A stretch of DNA of 38,861 bases from contig JAFGHH010000127.1 in NCBI GenBank assembly GCA_016930215.1, forward strand, positions 1 to 38,861, read 5' to 3'. This DNA comes from Deltaproteobacteria bacterium (GTDB lineage: Bacteria > Myxococcota_A > Polyangia > DRWM01 > JAAZOP01). This document shows positions 25,076-33,147 of this stretch, piece after piece. Below the pieces are notes generated by a model, which made no database searches, was not told the DNA's origin, and worked only from the letters and a program-made list of their open reading frames with translations. Position 1 is the stretch's first letter. Each line of letters begins with the position of its first letter. A program made the translations under genes and the position numbers.

Positions 25076-26149
25076 ATGAGCCAGGAGGATCGCTCTCTCG
25101 AATCGGTCGGCGGCATCGTCGTCGTCGAAGGTCCCGACTCCGGGCTGGTCGTCCCGCTGGACGAGCGGCCGATGGTCCTGGGACGCGAGACCGGCTGCGA
25201 CGTGCGGCTGGTGGACCCCGCGGCCTCCCGTCGCCACCTGCTGCTCGCGCCGGACAACCGGGGCCGGTGGTTCCTCGAGGACCTCGGCAGCAGCAACGGC
25301 ACCTATCTGGGCGACCGGCGCATCGAGCGGGAGCCCGTCGTCCCCGGCGCCGAGATCTCGCTCGGCGAGACGCGTCTGCGCGTGCTGTCCGTGGACGAGA
25401 TCCAGGGGTCGCTGCGGCGACGCACCACCCGGGCCGCCAAGCGGGACCCGGTGGCCCAGATCTGCACGCGCGAGCTGTTCGAGATGCGGCTGCGCACCGA
25501 GGTCGGCCTGGCGGCGCCCAAGGGCGGGATCATCTCGCTGGCCGTCGTCGAGCTGGACCGGGCGCGGGAGTTGGAGGCCCGGGCGCCGGGCACCCTGGTC
25601 CGCGTGCTGCCCGCCATCGCCCTGCTGCTCGGGGGCGTGATCCGCGAAAACGAGTTGCTCGCGCGTTTCGGCGACGACTCCTTCGCCGCCCTGTTGCTCG
25701 ACCAGAATCCCACGCTGGCCTACGTGACGGCCGAGCGCCTGTGCACGGGCACCCAGTTCGTTCGCGTCGACGTCGGCGGGGAGTCCGTTCCGATCACCGC
25801 CAGCGTCGGGCTGGCCACCGACAAGGGGCGCCGCGACCTGACCGCGGACGAGCTGATCGAGCGGGCGCTCGGCCAGGCGAGGCTGGCGCGCGAAGCGGGC
25901 GGCAACTGCGTCAGCCGCTGGGTCCACGTCTCGGCCCGCATCTGCCTCCCGTCGGTCTCGTCGGACGTCCTGCCGACCGAGATGGAGGGCCCGCGCAAGA
26001 CCCGGATCCTGCGGACGGCGAGCCTGGGGCCGGCCCGGACGACGCTGCCGCCGCCGGTGCTGCGGATCCCCGGCACGAACGAGTCCGGCGACGAGGGCGA
26101 GCGGACCGATCCGGACCCGTCCTCGCGAAAACGCCGCGACCGGGGCTGA
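25076..26149 (+). CDS. FHA domain-degenerate GGDEF protein
   Basis: A 357-residue protein. The FHA domain (residues ~12-105) has GRETGCD, SRRH and SSNGT, the phosphothreonine-binding set. Residues ~130-290 resemble a GGDEF domain, with the catalytic motif replaced by FGDDS (198-202) in ARFGDDSFAALLL, so diguanylate cyclase activity is unlikely; it may bind nucleotide or be structural. The tail is disordered. A TATGCT box 45 bases upstream (25026) may be the promoter -10, but no -35 is clear. Proteins of this kind usually read out Ser/Thr kinase signals. The rlmN gene starts 40 bp after it. Confidence 0.85.
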   Translation: MSQEDRSLESVGGIVVVEGPDSGLVVPLDERPMVLGRETGCDVRLVDPAASRRHLLLAPDNRGRWFLEDLGSSNGTYLGDRRIEREPVVPGAEISLGETRLRVLSVDEIQGSLRRRTTRAAKRDPVAQICTRELFEMRLRTEVGLAAPKGGIISLAVVELDRARELEARAPGTLVRVLPAIALLLGGVIRENELLARFGDDSFAALLLDQNPTLAYVTAERLCTGTQFVRVDVGGESVPITASVGLATDKGRRDLTADELIERALGQARLAREAGGNCVSRWVHVSARICLPSVSSDVLPTEMEGPRKTRILRTASLGPARTTLPPPVLRIPGTNESGDEGERTDPDPSSRKRRDRG

Positions 26150-26189
26150 CCGGGCGGCAAAGCGGAGTTCGTGGTACCGTGGCGCCGCC

Positions 26190-27344
26190 GTGGGCGACGC
26201 GAAGACCGGCCTGCTGGGAATCTCCCGCGAAGCGATCGAGACGCTCGTCGCGCATCTCGGACAGCCCCGCTACCGCGCCGACCAGGTGCTGGGCTGGGTC
26301 CACGGCCGCGGCGTCCTCGACCCCGCCGCGATGACCGACCTCCCGCGCGCGCTCCGCGAGGCGCTGGCGGCCGAGTACGGCGCGGAGCCCGACACGCGGC
26401 TCGCCGCGGCCGAGACCTCCGCGGACGGCACCACCAAGGTCGTCGTCGCGCTCCCCGACGGCGGTTCCACGGAGACGGTGCTGATCCCCGAGGCGCTCGA
26501 GGAACTCGACGACGATCCGCTCGAGCCCGAACCCTCGGCCCTCTCCTGCACGCTGTGCCTGTCCTCCCAGGTCGGCTGCGCCTTCCACTGCGCTTTCTGC
26601 CGGTCCGGCTCGCGGGGCTTCGGCCGCCACCTGGAGGCCCGCGAGATCCTCGCACAGCTCCACTGGGCCCGCGTCGCCCTGGGCGGTCGCGGGAACATCG
26701 TGCGGCTGGTCCTGATGGGGATCGGCGAGCCGCTCCACAACCTCGACGGCGTCCTGCCGGCCTTGCGGCTGCTGACCGACCCCCGCGCCGCGGCGTTCTC
26801 CGGCCGGCGCGTGACGGTGTCGACCATCGGGCTCCCCGAGGGGATCCGGCGGCTGGGCGAGACGTTCGGCGGGAAGGTGGCGCTGGCCTGGTCGTTGCAC
26901 GCGGCGGACGAGGCGACACGCCGTCGGCTGCTCCCGGTGGCCGCGCGCCGGCCGGTCGCCGAGACGGTGGAGGCGCTGCGCGACTACCCGCTGCCGCCGC
27001 GCCGGCGGATCACCGTCGAATGCGTGCTCGCCGGCGGGGTCAACGACACGGACGGCCACGCCCGCGAGGTGGTGCGGCTGCTCGAGGGGCTGCGCTGCAA
27101 GCTGAACCTGATTCCGTTCAACCCGTGGGCCGGGACGGACGGCGCGGAGGCTCCCGCGGCGACGGCCGACGGGGAGCCGCTGCGGCCGCCCGCGCCGGGC
27201 CGGGTCGAGGCATTCCAGCGGGTGCTGGCCGCGGCCGGGCTGTCGGCCTTCGTGCGCCGGCCGCGCGGCGCCGACATCCTCGCCGCCTGCGGCCAGCTGC
27301 TCGGCAGCGCCGACTTGTCCCGCGGCGGCCGATGGGATAGCTAG
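26190..27344 (+). CDS. rlmN: 23S rRNA (adenine2503-C2)/tRNA (adenine37-C2) methyltransferase
   Basis: A 384-residue radical SAM methyltransferase. Cluster Cys are 130, 134 and 137 in GCAFHCAFC, Cys123 in TLCLSSQVGC is the catalytic residue, and Cys367 in ADILAACGQL is the methyl-carrying Cys. MGIGEPLHN and WSLHAADEATR also fit. It methylates A2503 in the peptidyl transferase centre and A37 of some tRNAs. There is a small insert between residues 105 and 118 (Glu/Asp/Pro-rich), and an insert with Ala/Asp/Glu near 310. The start GTG 26190 is preceded by TACCGT 9 bases away and may be leaderless. The FtsH-like gene starts 7 bp downstream. Confidence 0.96.
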   Translation: MGDAKTGLLGISREAIETLVAHLGQPRYRADQVLGWVHGRGVLDPAAMTDLPRALREALAAEYGAEPDTRLAAAETSADGTTKVVVALPDGGSTETVLIPEALEELDDDPLEPEPSALSCTLCLSSQVGCAFHCAFCRSGSRGFGRHLEAREILAQLHWARVALGGRGNIVRLVLMGIGEPLHNLDGVLPALRLLTDPRAAAFSGRRVTVSTIGLPEGIRRLGETFGGKVALAWSLHAADEATRRRLLPVAARRPVAETVEALRDYPLPPRRRITVECVLAGGVNDTDGHAREVVRLLEGLRCKLNLIPFNPWAGTDGAEAPAATADGEPLRPPAPGRVEAFQRVLAAAGLSAFVRRPRGADILAACGQLLGSADLSRGGRWDS

Positions 27345-27351
27345 CGGATCG

Positions 27352-29268
27352 ATGCAGGGACGTATCGGCGCCTCGGGGGGCAGGGCCTGGATCTTCGCGC
27401 TGGCGGCGGCACTGTTCGTCGCCCTCGGCATGGGCGTCGGCGCAGCGGTGTTCCACCTCCAGTCGCTGCCGCCGGAGATCCCGTACTTCGAGTTCCGCCT
27501 GCTGGTCGCGGCGGACCTGGTGACCGAGGCGCAGGTCGGCGACGACGAGGTGCGCGGAACGGTGCCGACGGAGCCGTCGACGGCGCTGCTCGAGCGCTAC
27601 GCGCAGGCGGCGGCGGCGTTCTGGCCGGAGGGCGGCGCGGGGACCGGACCGCGCCAGGTGCCGTTCCCGGCGGTCGGCGACGACGGCTCCTTCCGGGCCT
27701 TCCGGCCGACGGGCGAGCCCACGACCGCCCTGCTCGAGCAGCTCGACACGCACCACGTGCGCCACGCCGCGCTGCCGGCAAGCCCCTGGCCGCGCGTCGC
27801 CGCCTTCGCCCTGGCCGGCGCCGGCCTGCTGGCGCTGCTGGCGCTGGTGCCGGCCGTCTGGCGGGTCCGCGGCGGCCCGCGACGCGGCGGCGAGGACGCG
27901 CGCGACGAGGAGTTCCGGCTGCCCGAGCCGGAGCTGCCGGAGACGAAGTTCCACGACGTCGGCGGGCTCGACGACGCGATGGACACCGTGCTCGAGCTGG
28001 TCGACCTGCTCAAGATGCCCGACCGGCTGCGCCGCCTGGGCGCCACCCTCCCCCGCGGCGTGCTGCTCGTCGGTCCGCGCGGCATCGGCAAGACGCTGCT
28101 GGCCCGCGCCCTGGCCGGCGAGGCGCTGGTGCCGCTGCTGCGCGTCCAGGCGCCCGAGTTGGCCGGCGGGTTCGCCGCCGAGGCCGCCCGGCGCGTGCGG
28201 GCGCTGTTCGAGCGGGCCGAGCAGCTGGCGCCGTGCGTGGTCGTCGTGGAGGACCTCGAGGGGCTGACGCGGCGCACGGGCCGGCAGGGGGACGCGCCCG
28301 GCTTCGAGTCCGGGGGCACGCTGCAGGCGCTGCTGGCCGAGCTGGAGCGCTTCGACCCGCGCTCCGGTGTCGTGCTGCTCGCCGCCACGTCGCGCCCCGA
28401 CGTGATCGACCCGACGCTGCTGCGTCCCGGACGCTTCGACCGGATCCTGGCCCTCGGCCGGCCCGACCGGTTCGGCCGCGAGGCGATCCTGCGGGTGCAC
28501 GCTCAGCGCGTCCGGCTCGGCAAGGACGTCTCGCTGGCCGACGTGGCCGCGCGCACCCCCGGCCTGGTCGGCGCCGACCTCGCCGCGTTGGTCAACGAGG
28601 CCGCCCTGATCGCCGCGCGCCGCGAGCACACCACGGTGCTGCGCGAGGACGTGGAGAGCGCCCTGTCCCGCGTGGTCGACGTGGCGCTGCGGGCGATCCG
28701 CATCTTCTCGCCGGAGGAGCGCGCGCTGCTCGCGGCCCACGAGGCCGGGCGGGCGGTGGCCGCCGCGGCGCTGCCCGAGCACCCGGACGGCGCGACCGGC
28801 GGCGCGACGCTGGTGCCCCGCGACCCGCTCACCGAGTCGGCGCTGGTACGTCGTCCGATCGAGGAGCGCCGGGTACTCGACGAGCCGGCGCTCAAGGCGC
28901 GCCTGGTGGAGCTGGTCGCCGGACGCGCCGCCGAGCTGCTGCTGCTCGGCACGCCGACCACCACCTCCCGCCCCGCGATGGCCGAGGCCCGCACGTTGGC
29001 GGCGATGATGGCGGTCGAGCTGGGGATCCGGGCCGGCGCGGACGCCCCCGGGCGACCCGAGGCTCCGGGCGAGCCGCCGGACGCCTTGCGGCTGCTGGCC
29101 GAGGCCGAGCACCGGGCGCACGCGCTGCTGGCGGACCACCGACCGGCGCTCGAGGAGGTCGCGCGGCGGCTGGCCGAGCGCGAGCGCGTGGCTCCCGGCG
29201 ACCTGCTCCGCATCGTCCACGGCCGGCTGTCCGGCGAGGCGGCGCCCCCCGAGGCGACCGAGGCCTGA
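27352..29268 (+). CDS. FtsH-family AAA protein with inactivated protease site
   Basis: 638 residues, FtsH-sized. TM1 is at about 13-35 and TM2 at about 143-165, around a periplasmic domain. The AAA module keeps Walker A GPRGIGKT, the pore-loop Phe, and SRH ATSRPDVIDPTLLRPGRFDR with the arginine finger. Walker B is VVVVEDLEGL, with the usual Asp-Glu order reversed. The metalloprotease motif HEAGH reads HEAGR (His463, Glu464, Arg467), and the third ligand Asp of the NDL motif is Ala542 in RPAMAEA. Two of three zinc ligands are thus lost, so it should not be a peptidase; it may unfold or chaperone membrane proteins. It lies in a tight unit with rlmN (7 bp) and the SctT-like gene (7 bp). Confidence 0.92.
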   Translation: MQGRIGASGGRAWIFALAAALFVALGMGVGAAVFHLQSLPPEIPYFEFRLLVAADLVTEAQVGDDEVRGTVPTEPSTALLERYAQAAAAFWPEGGAGTGPRQVPFPAVGDDGSFRAFRPTGEPTTALLEQLDTHHVRHAALPASPWPRVAAFALAGAGLLALLALVPAVWRVRGGPRRGGEDARDEEFRLPEPELPETKFHDVGGLDDAMDTVLELVDLLKMPDRLRRLGATLPRGVLLVGPRGIGKTLLARALAGEALVPLLRVQAPELAGGFAAEAARRVRALFERAEQLAPCVVVVEDLEGLTRRTGRQGDAPGFESGGTLQALLAELERFDPRSGVVLLAATSRPDVIDPTLLRPGRFDRILALGRPDRFGREAILRVHAQRVRLGKDVSLADVAARTPGLVGADLAALVNEAALIAARREHTTVLREDVESALSRVVDVALRAIRIFSPEERALLAAHEAGRAVAAAALPEHPDGATGGATLVPRDPLTESALVRRPIEERRVLDEPALKARLVELVAGRAAELLLLGTPTTTSRPAMAEARTLAAMMAVELGIRAGADAPGRPEAPGEPPDALRLLAEAEHRAHALLADHRPALEEVARRLAERERVAPGDLLRIVHGRLSGEAAPPEATEA

Positions 29269-29275
29269 GCCGCGC

Positions 29276-30064
29276 ATGGAGCCATGGGACTGGCTGCTCG
29301 CACTGCTCCGCGGCCCCGTCGGCGCGACGCTGGTCGGGACGGCGCTGCTGACCGTGCGCTGGCTGGTGCTGCTGACCGTCGCGCCGCTGCCGGCGCTGGG
29401 CGAGATCGGCGCCGCGCTGCGCCTGGGTCTCGCCGCGGCCCTCGCCGTCGGCGCCCTCCCCGCCGCGCTCCCCGTGCCGCTCGAGGTGCTCGACCCCGGC
29501 GTCGCCGTGGCGCTCGCCGCGAAGGAGGCGCTGGTCGGCCTCGCGCTGGGCGCGGTCGTCGCGTTCCTGCTGACGGCGTTCGAGGCCGCGGGCCGCTTCA
29601 CGGACCTGTTCCGCGGGGCGACGATGGCCGAGGTGTTCGTCGGGTCCGGCGAGGCCTCCAGCCCGCTCGGGGCGTTCCTGCTCCTCGCCGTCCTGGCCCT
29701 GCTCGCCGCCTCCGGCGGGTTCCTGGTGCTGGTCGGCGCCCTGCTGCGCTCGGTGGAGGCCTTCCCCGTGGCCGCCCTCCCCGCCCGGCTGCTCGAGCCC
29801 GGGGCGTTCGTCGGCGAGAGCCTGGCGCTGTTCGGCCGCTCCTGGGAGGTCGGCCTGCTGCTCGCCGCCCCGGCGCTCGGCGTCTCGCTGCTGCTCGACG
29901 TGGCGCTGGGGATGGCGGCGCGCGTGTCGCCCGGCTTCGAGGGCTACTTCCTCGCACTGCCGCTGCGCGCGGTGCTCGGCCTCGGTGCCCTGGTCGTGTC
30001 GCTGGCGCTGGTGCGGCCGCACCTCGCGGCGCTGCTGCGGACGGCGCTCGCGCTCCTGGAGTGA
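29276..30064 (+). CDS. FliR/SctT-type export apparatus membrane protein (isolated)
   Basis: A 262-residue polytopic membrane protein. KEALVGLALGAVVAFLL, AGRFTDLFRGATMAEVF, SSPLGAFLLLAVLALL and AAPALGVSLLLDVALGMAARVSPGFEGYFLALPLR match the FliR/EscT (SctT) family, which forms part of the flagellar and injectisome export gate. The start ATG 29276 lies 7 bp after the FtsH-like stop. No other flagellar or type III secretion gene is in the window: fliP, fliQ, flhA, flhB and ATPase genes are absent. The call rests on the Pro/Gly pattern and helix order. It may be a distant homologue recruited to another exporter, or the rest of the apparatus may lie elsewhere. Confidence 0.78.
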   Translation: MEPWDWLLALLRGPVGATLVGTALLTVRWLVLLTVAPLPALGEIGAALRLGLAAALAVGALPAALPVPLEVLDPGVAVALAAKEALVGLALGAVVAFLLTAFEAAGRFTDLFRGATMAEVFVGSGEASSPLGAFLLLAVLALLAASGGFLVLVGALLRSVEAFPVAALPARLLEPGAFVGESLALFGRSWEVGLLLAAPALGVSLLLDVALGMAARVSPGFEGYFLALPLRAVLGLGALVVSLALVRPHLAALLRTALALLE

Positions 30065-30070
30065 GCCGGC

Positions 30071-30949
30071 TCACCCGCGCGGATGGTGGCGTTCGACGAC
30101 CTTGCGCAGGTGGGTCCGGTCGAGGTGGGTGTAGATCTCGGTGGTCGAGATGTCGACGTGGCCGAGCATCGTCTGCACGGAGCGCAGGTCGGCGCCGTGG
30201 ACCAGCAGGTGGGTGGCGAACGAGTGGCGGAGCCAGTGGGGGGAGACGTCGCCGCGAATCCCGGCCTGCCGGGCGTAGTGCTGGACCTTGCGCCAGAAGT
30301 GCTGGCGCGACATCCCGCCGCCCTTGCGACTGACGAACAGCGCGTCTTCGCCGGCAGCGGCCCAGCGGCCCCGCACCTCGAGGTAGGCCCGGACCTTGCC
30401 CGCCGCCACCTCGCCCAGCGGCACGAGCCGCCGCTTGCGGCCCTTGCCGTAGGCCGAGACGTACCCGACCTCCAGGTTCAGATCACCCCACTCCAGCCGG
30501 CACAACTCGGACACGCGCAGCCCGGCGGCGTACATCACGTGCAGCATCGCCGCGTCCCGCACCCCCTCCGACGTCCGCTCGTCGGGCGCCCCCAGCAGCG
30601 CCAGCACCTCCCGCTCCTGGAGCAGCTTGGGCAGGGAGCGCGGCAGGTGCGGCACCTTGACCCGTCGCGCCGGGCTGGTCTTGAGCGTCCCGTCATCGAC
30701 CAGGAAGCGCAGGAACGAGCGGACGGCGGAGAGCAGCCGCGCGGCGGAGCGTGGGGCGAGCCCGGCCTTCGAGGCCACGACGAGCAGCGCGGTGACGTCC
30801 TCCTCGGTCGCCCGCTCGAGCGTCCGGCCCCGTCGCTCGAGATGCTCGGCGAAACGGCGCAGGTCGACGGCGTAGGCGGCCACGGTGTGCGCCGAGCAGC
30901 CCCGCTCGACCTCGAGGTGGTACAGGAACCGGTCGACGTGCGCCTGCAC
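30071..30949 (-). CDS. Tyrosine recombinase XerC/XerD
   Basis: A 292-residue tyrosine recombinase with core-binding domain (~1-85) and catalytic domain. Catalytic residues are Arg145 (AGLRVSEL), Lys169 (YGKGRKRR), His238 and Arg241 (SPHWLRHSFA), His264 (LGHVDIST) and nucleophile Tyr273 (EIYTHLD). The size and these motifs fit the chromosome-dimer resolution recombinases that act at dif with FtsK. XerC and XerD cannot be separated by sight. There is no phage gene, attachment repeat or mobile cargo beside it, so it is taken as chromosomal. The start GTG 30949 has no clear ribosome-binding site. It converges with the SctT-like gene, with 6 bp between stops. Confidence 0.9.
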   Translation of the reverse strand: MQAHVDRFLYHLEVERGCSAHTVAAYAVDLRRFAEHLERRGRTLERATEEDVTALLVVASKAGLAPRSAARLLSAVRSFLRFLVDDGTLKTSPARRVKVPHLPRSLPKLLQEREVLALLGAPDERTSEGVRDAAMLHVMYAAGLRVSELCRLEWGDLNLEVGYVSAYGKGRKRRLVPLGEVAAGKVRAYLEVRGRWAAAGEDALFVSRKGGGMSRQHFWRKVQHYARQAGIRGDVSPHWLRHSFATHLLVHGADLRSVQTMLGHVDISTTEIYTHLDRTHLRKVVERHHPRG

Positions 30950-31046
30950 GACCCCATGCTATCCGCCCCGCCGGCCCCGCGCCACTTCCCGGTCCCGGGC
31001 CCTCTCCCCTATCCCCTATCCGCTCGCTCCCTGCTAGTCTGCCCCC

Positions 31047-33119
31047 GTGTACGATCCGCGGGCCAACAGCGTGCTGCTGGGCGTGGTGTTCGCGGCGGCG
31101 ATCCTGCTCAGCGTCGTCCTGCGCCGGTCGAAGACCCGGCGGCTCAACCTGTTCGTGCTGTTCTGCGGCTCGCTGCTGCTGTGGTACCTGCTGGAGCTGT
31201 TCCACGCCTGGCAGCCGGCGGAGCACTGGAACCGGCTGGCGAACGCGGCGCTGGTGCTGCTGCCGCAGACGGCGATCCGGTTCTTCCACGCCTTTCGCGG
31301 GGACGAGTCGCGCAGCTCGCCGTTCGTCCGGATCGGCACCGCGCTCGGCGTGGTGGCGCTGGCCGCGGTCGCCTCGCCGTGGTGGCAGGAGCCGGCGGTC
31401 GGCTACGGCCTGTTCGTCTACAGCGGCGGCCTGCTGTACGGCGCCTGCCTGTACATCTACCGCTGGTCGCGCCGGGTGGCCTCGCGGGTGGAGAGCGCGC
31501 GCATCCGGGTGCTGGCGATCGGCGGGGCGGCGGCGCTGACCTTCTCGCTGCTCGACTACCTGCCGATGGTCGGGGTCGAGTTCCCGCCGCTGGGCCCGAT
31601 CCTGACGCTGATCTTCATGTACACGCTGTCGCAGGCACTGCTGCTCTACCGCCTGCTCGACCTGTACGAGCTGGTCGGGCGGTTCGCGGTGCTGGGCGCG
31701 CTGGCGGTGGCGCTGGCGGGGATCTTCTACACCCTGGTCCAGTGGATCGGAACCTCGACCTGGTTCTTCCTCAACGCCATCGCGGGCGCGTTCGTGATCC
31801 TGATCGTGTTCGACCCGCTGCGCACGGCGGTCGAGCAGAAGATGGGTCAGATCATCGTGCGCGAGCGGTCGCAGTTCGAGGCGGCGGCGCTGGCGCTGCG
31901 GCGCCGGCTGGGCCGCCTGCGAACGGTGGAGAGGATCGCCGACGCCGTGATCACGCTGCTCGAGGAGAGCAGCCGGTTCACGCACGGCGCGCTGTACCTG
32001 CTGTCGGCCGACGGGTTGTCGCTGGTGCGCCGCGGCTGCTTCGGCCCGCCGCCGGTGCCGGAGCTGGACGTGACCGCCGCCCGCCCGCTGCTCGACCTGT
32101 TCGCCGGCGAGGAGCCGGTGCGGCGCCGCGACCTGCGACGCCAGCGCGAGGCCGCGGCGGAACAGGGCGACCTGCGCAGGGTCGAGGCGCTGGACGTGGC
32201 GCTGGGACTGGTCGACGACCTGCGCGCCGACTCGGTGTTCCCCGTCCGCGGCGAATCGCGCACGCTGGGGCTGCTCGCGGTGCGCGACGAGCGGATGCCG
32301 GAGGGGTTGGGGCTGGACGAGGAGCTGGGGCTGGCGCCGATCGCCGTGCAGATCGCCATCGCCGCCGAGAACATCGAGCTGTACCTGCAGCTCAAGGTGC
32401 GCGACCGCCTCGCCGTGGTCGGCGAGATGTCCGCCGGCCTGGCCCACGAGATCCGCAACCCGCTGGGGTCGATCAAGGCCGCGGCGCAGATGCTGGCCGA
32501 GGACCCCCCGCCCGACTCGAAGGAGCTGATCGAGATCCTGGTCGAGGAGTCGAACCGCCTCAACCGCGTGGTCACGGACTTCCTCGAGTACTCCCGCCCG
32601 CGGCCCGTGGGCCCCGCGCAGGCCGACGTCGCCGCCGTGCTGCGGCGCTGCGCGCAGATGCTGGCCGCCGAGTTCGGCGACGGTCTCGAGATCGATGCCA
32701 GCCCCGGCAAGGCCCTGCCCCGCGTCCCCGTCGACCCCGACCGCCTGCTCCGCGTGTTCCTCAACCTGGGACTCAACGCCGCCCAGGCGATGCACGGCAA
32801 GGGGCGACTCGAGATCGTCGTCGCCGTCCGCCACGACTCGGGACCCACCGCTCCCGGGCGCTCGGCCGCCGGCGGGCGCCGGGTCGTCGTCCGCTTCCGC
32901 GACCAGGGCCCCGGCATCCCGCCGGAGGTCGTTCCGCGGATCTTCATCCCGTTCTTCACGACCCGCGAGCGCGGCACCGGCCTGGGCCTCGCACTGTCCC
33001 AGCGCATCGTCGAGGACGCGGGCGGCACGATCGATGTGCACAGCGAGCCGGGCCGCGGCACCGACCTCACCGTGGTGCTCCCGGCCGTCGAGCCCGACGG
33101 CGCGAGCACCCGCAACTGA
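31047..33119 (+). CDS. Membrane sensor histidine kinase
   Basis: A 690-residue kinase. The N-terminal ~255 residues hold about seven hydrophobic helices. A GAF-like sensor region spans about 300-440, and the kinase core follows: H-box AHEIRNPLGSIKAA with His467, N-box NLGLNAAQAM, G1 DQGPGIPPE, and G2 GTGLGLALS. The seven-helix plus GAF layout resembles PrsK-type kinases of exopolysaccharide or PEP-CTERM systems. No response regulator is adjacent, so its partner is elsewhere. The start GTG 31047 sits 6 bases after TAGTCT and may be leaderless. It is followed 28 bp later by the lipoprotein-like gene, probably co-transcribed. Confidence 0.92.
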   Translation: MYDPRANSVLLGVVFAAAILLSVVLRRSKTRRLNLFVLFCGSLLLWYLLELFHAWQPAEHWNRLANAALVLLPQTAIRFFHAFRGDESRSSPFVRIGTALGVVALAAVASPWWQEPAVGYGLFVYSGGLLYGACLYIYRWSRRVASRVESARIRVLAIGGAAALTFSLLDYLPMVGVEFPPLGPILTLIFMYTLSQALLLYRLLDLYELVGRFAVLGALAVALAGIFYTLVQWIGTSTWFFLNAIAGAFVILIVFDPLRTAVEQKMGQIIVRERSQFEAAALALRRRLGRLRTVERIADAVITLLEESSRFTHGALYLLSADGLSLVRRGCFGPPPVPELDVTAARPLLDLFAGEEPVRRRDLRRQREAAAEQGDLRRVEALDVALGLVDDLRADSVFPVRGESRTLGLLAVRDERMPEGLGLDEELGLAPIAVQIAIAAENIELYLQLKVRDRLAVVGEMSAGLAHEIRNPLGSIKAAAQMLAEDPPPDSKELIEILVEESNRLNRVVTDFLEYSRPRPVGPAQADVAAVLRRCAQMLAAEFGDGLEIDASPGKALPRVPVDPDRLLRVFLNLGLNAAQAMHGKGRLEIVVAVRHDSGPTAPGRSAAGGRRVVVRFRDQGPGIPPEVVPRIFIPFFTTRERGTGLGLALSQRIVEDAGGTIDVHSEPGRGTDLTVVLPAVEPDGASTRN

Positions 33120-33147
33120 GGGCCGAGGCCCTCGAGAGGAGTCCCCG

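Noticed and set aside
30071-30949. Xer-like gene as an integron or phage integrase
   Set aside because: No cassette sites, phage genes or attachment repeats nearby; size and motifs fit housekeeping XerC/D.
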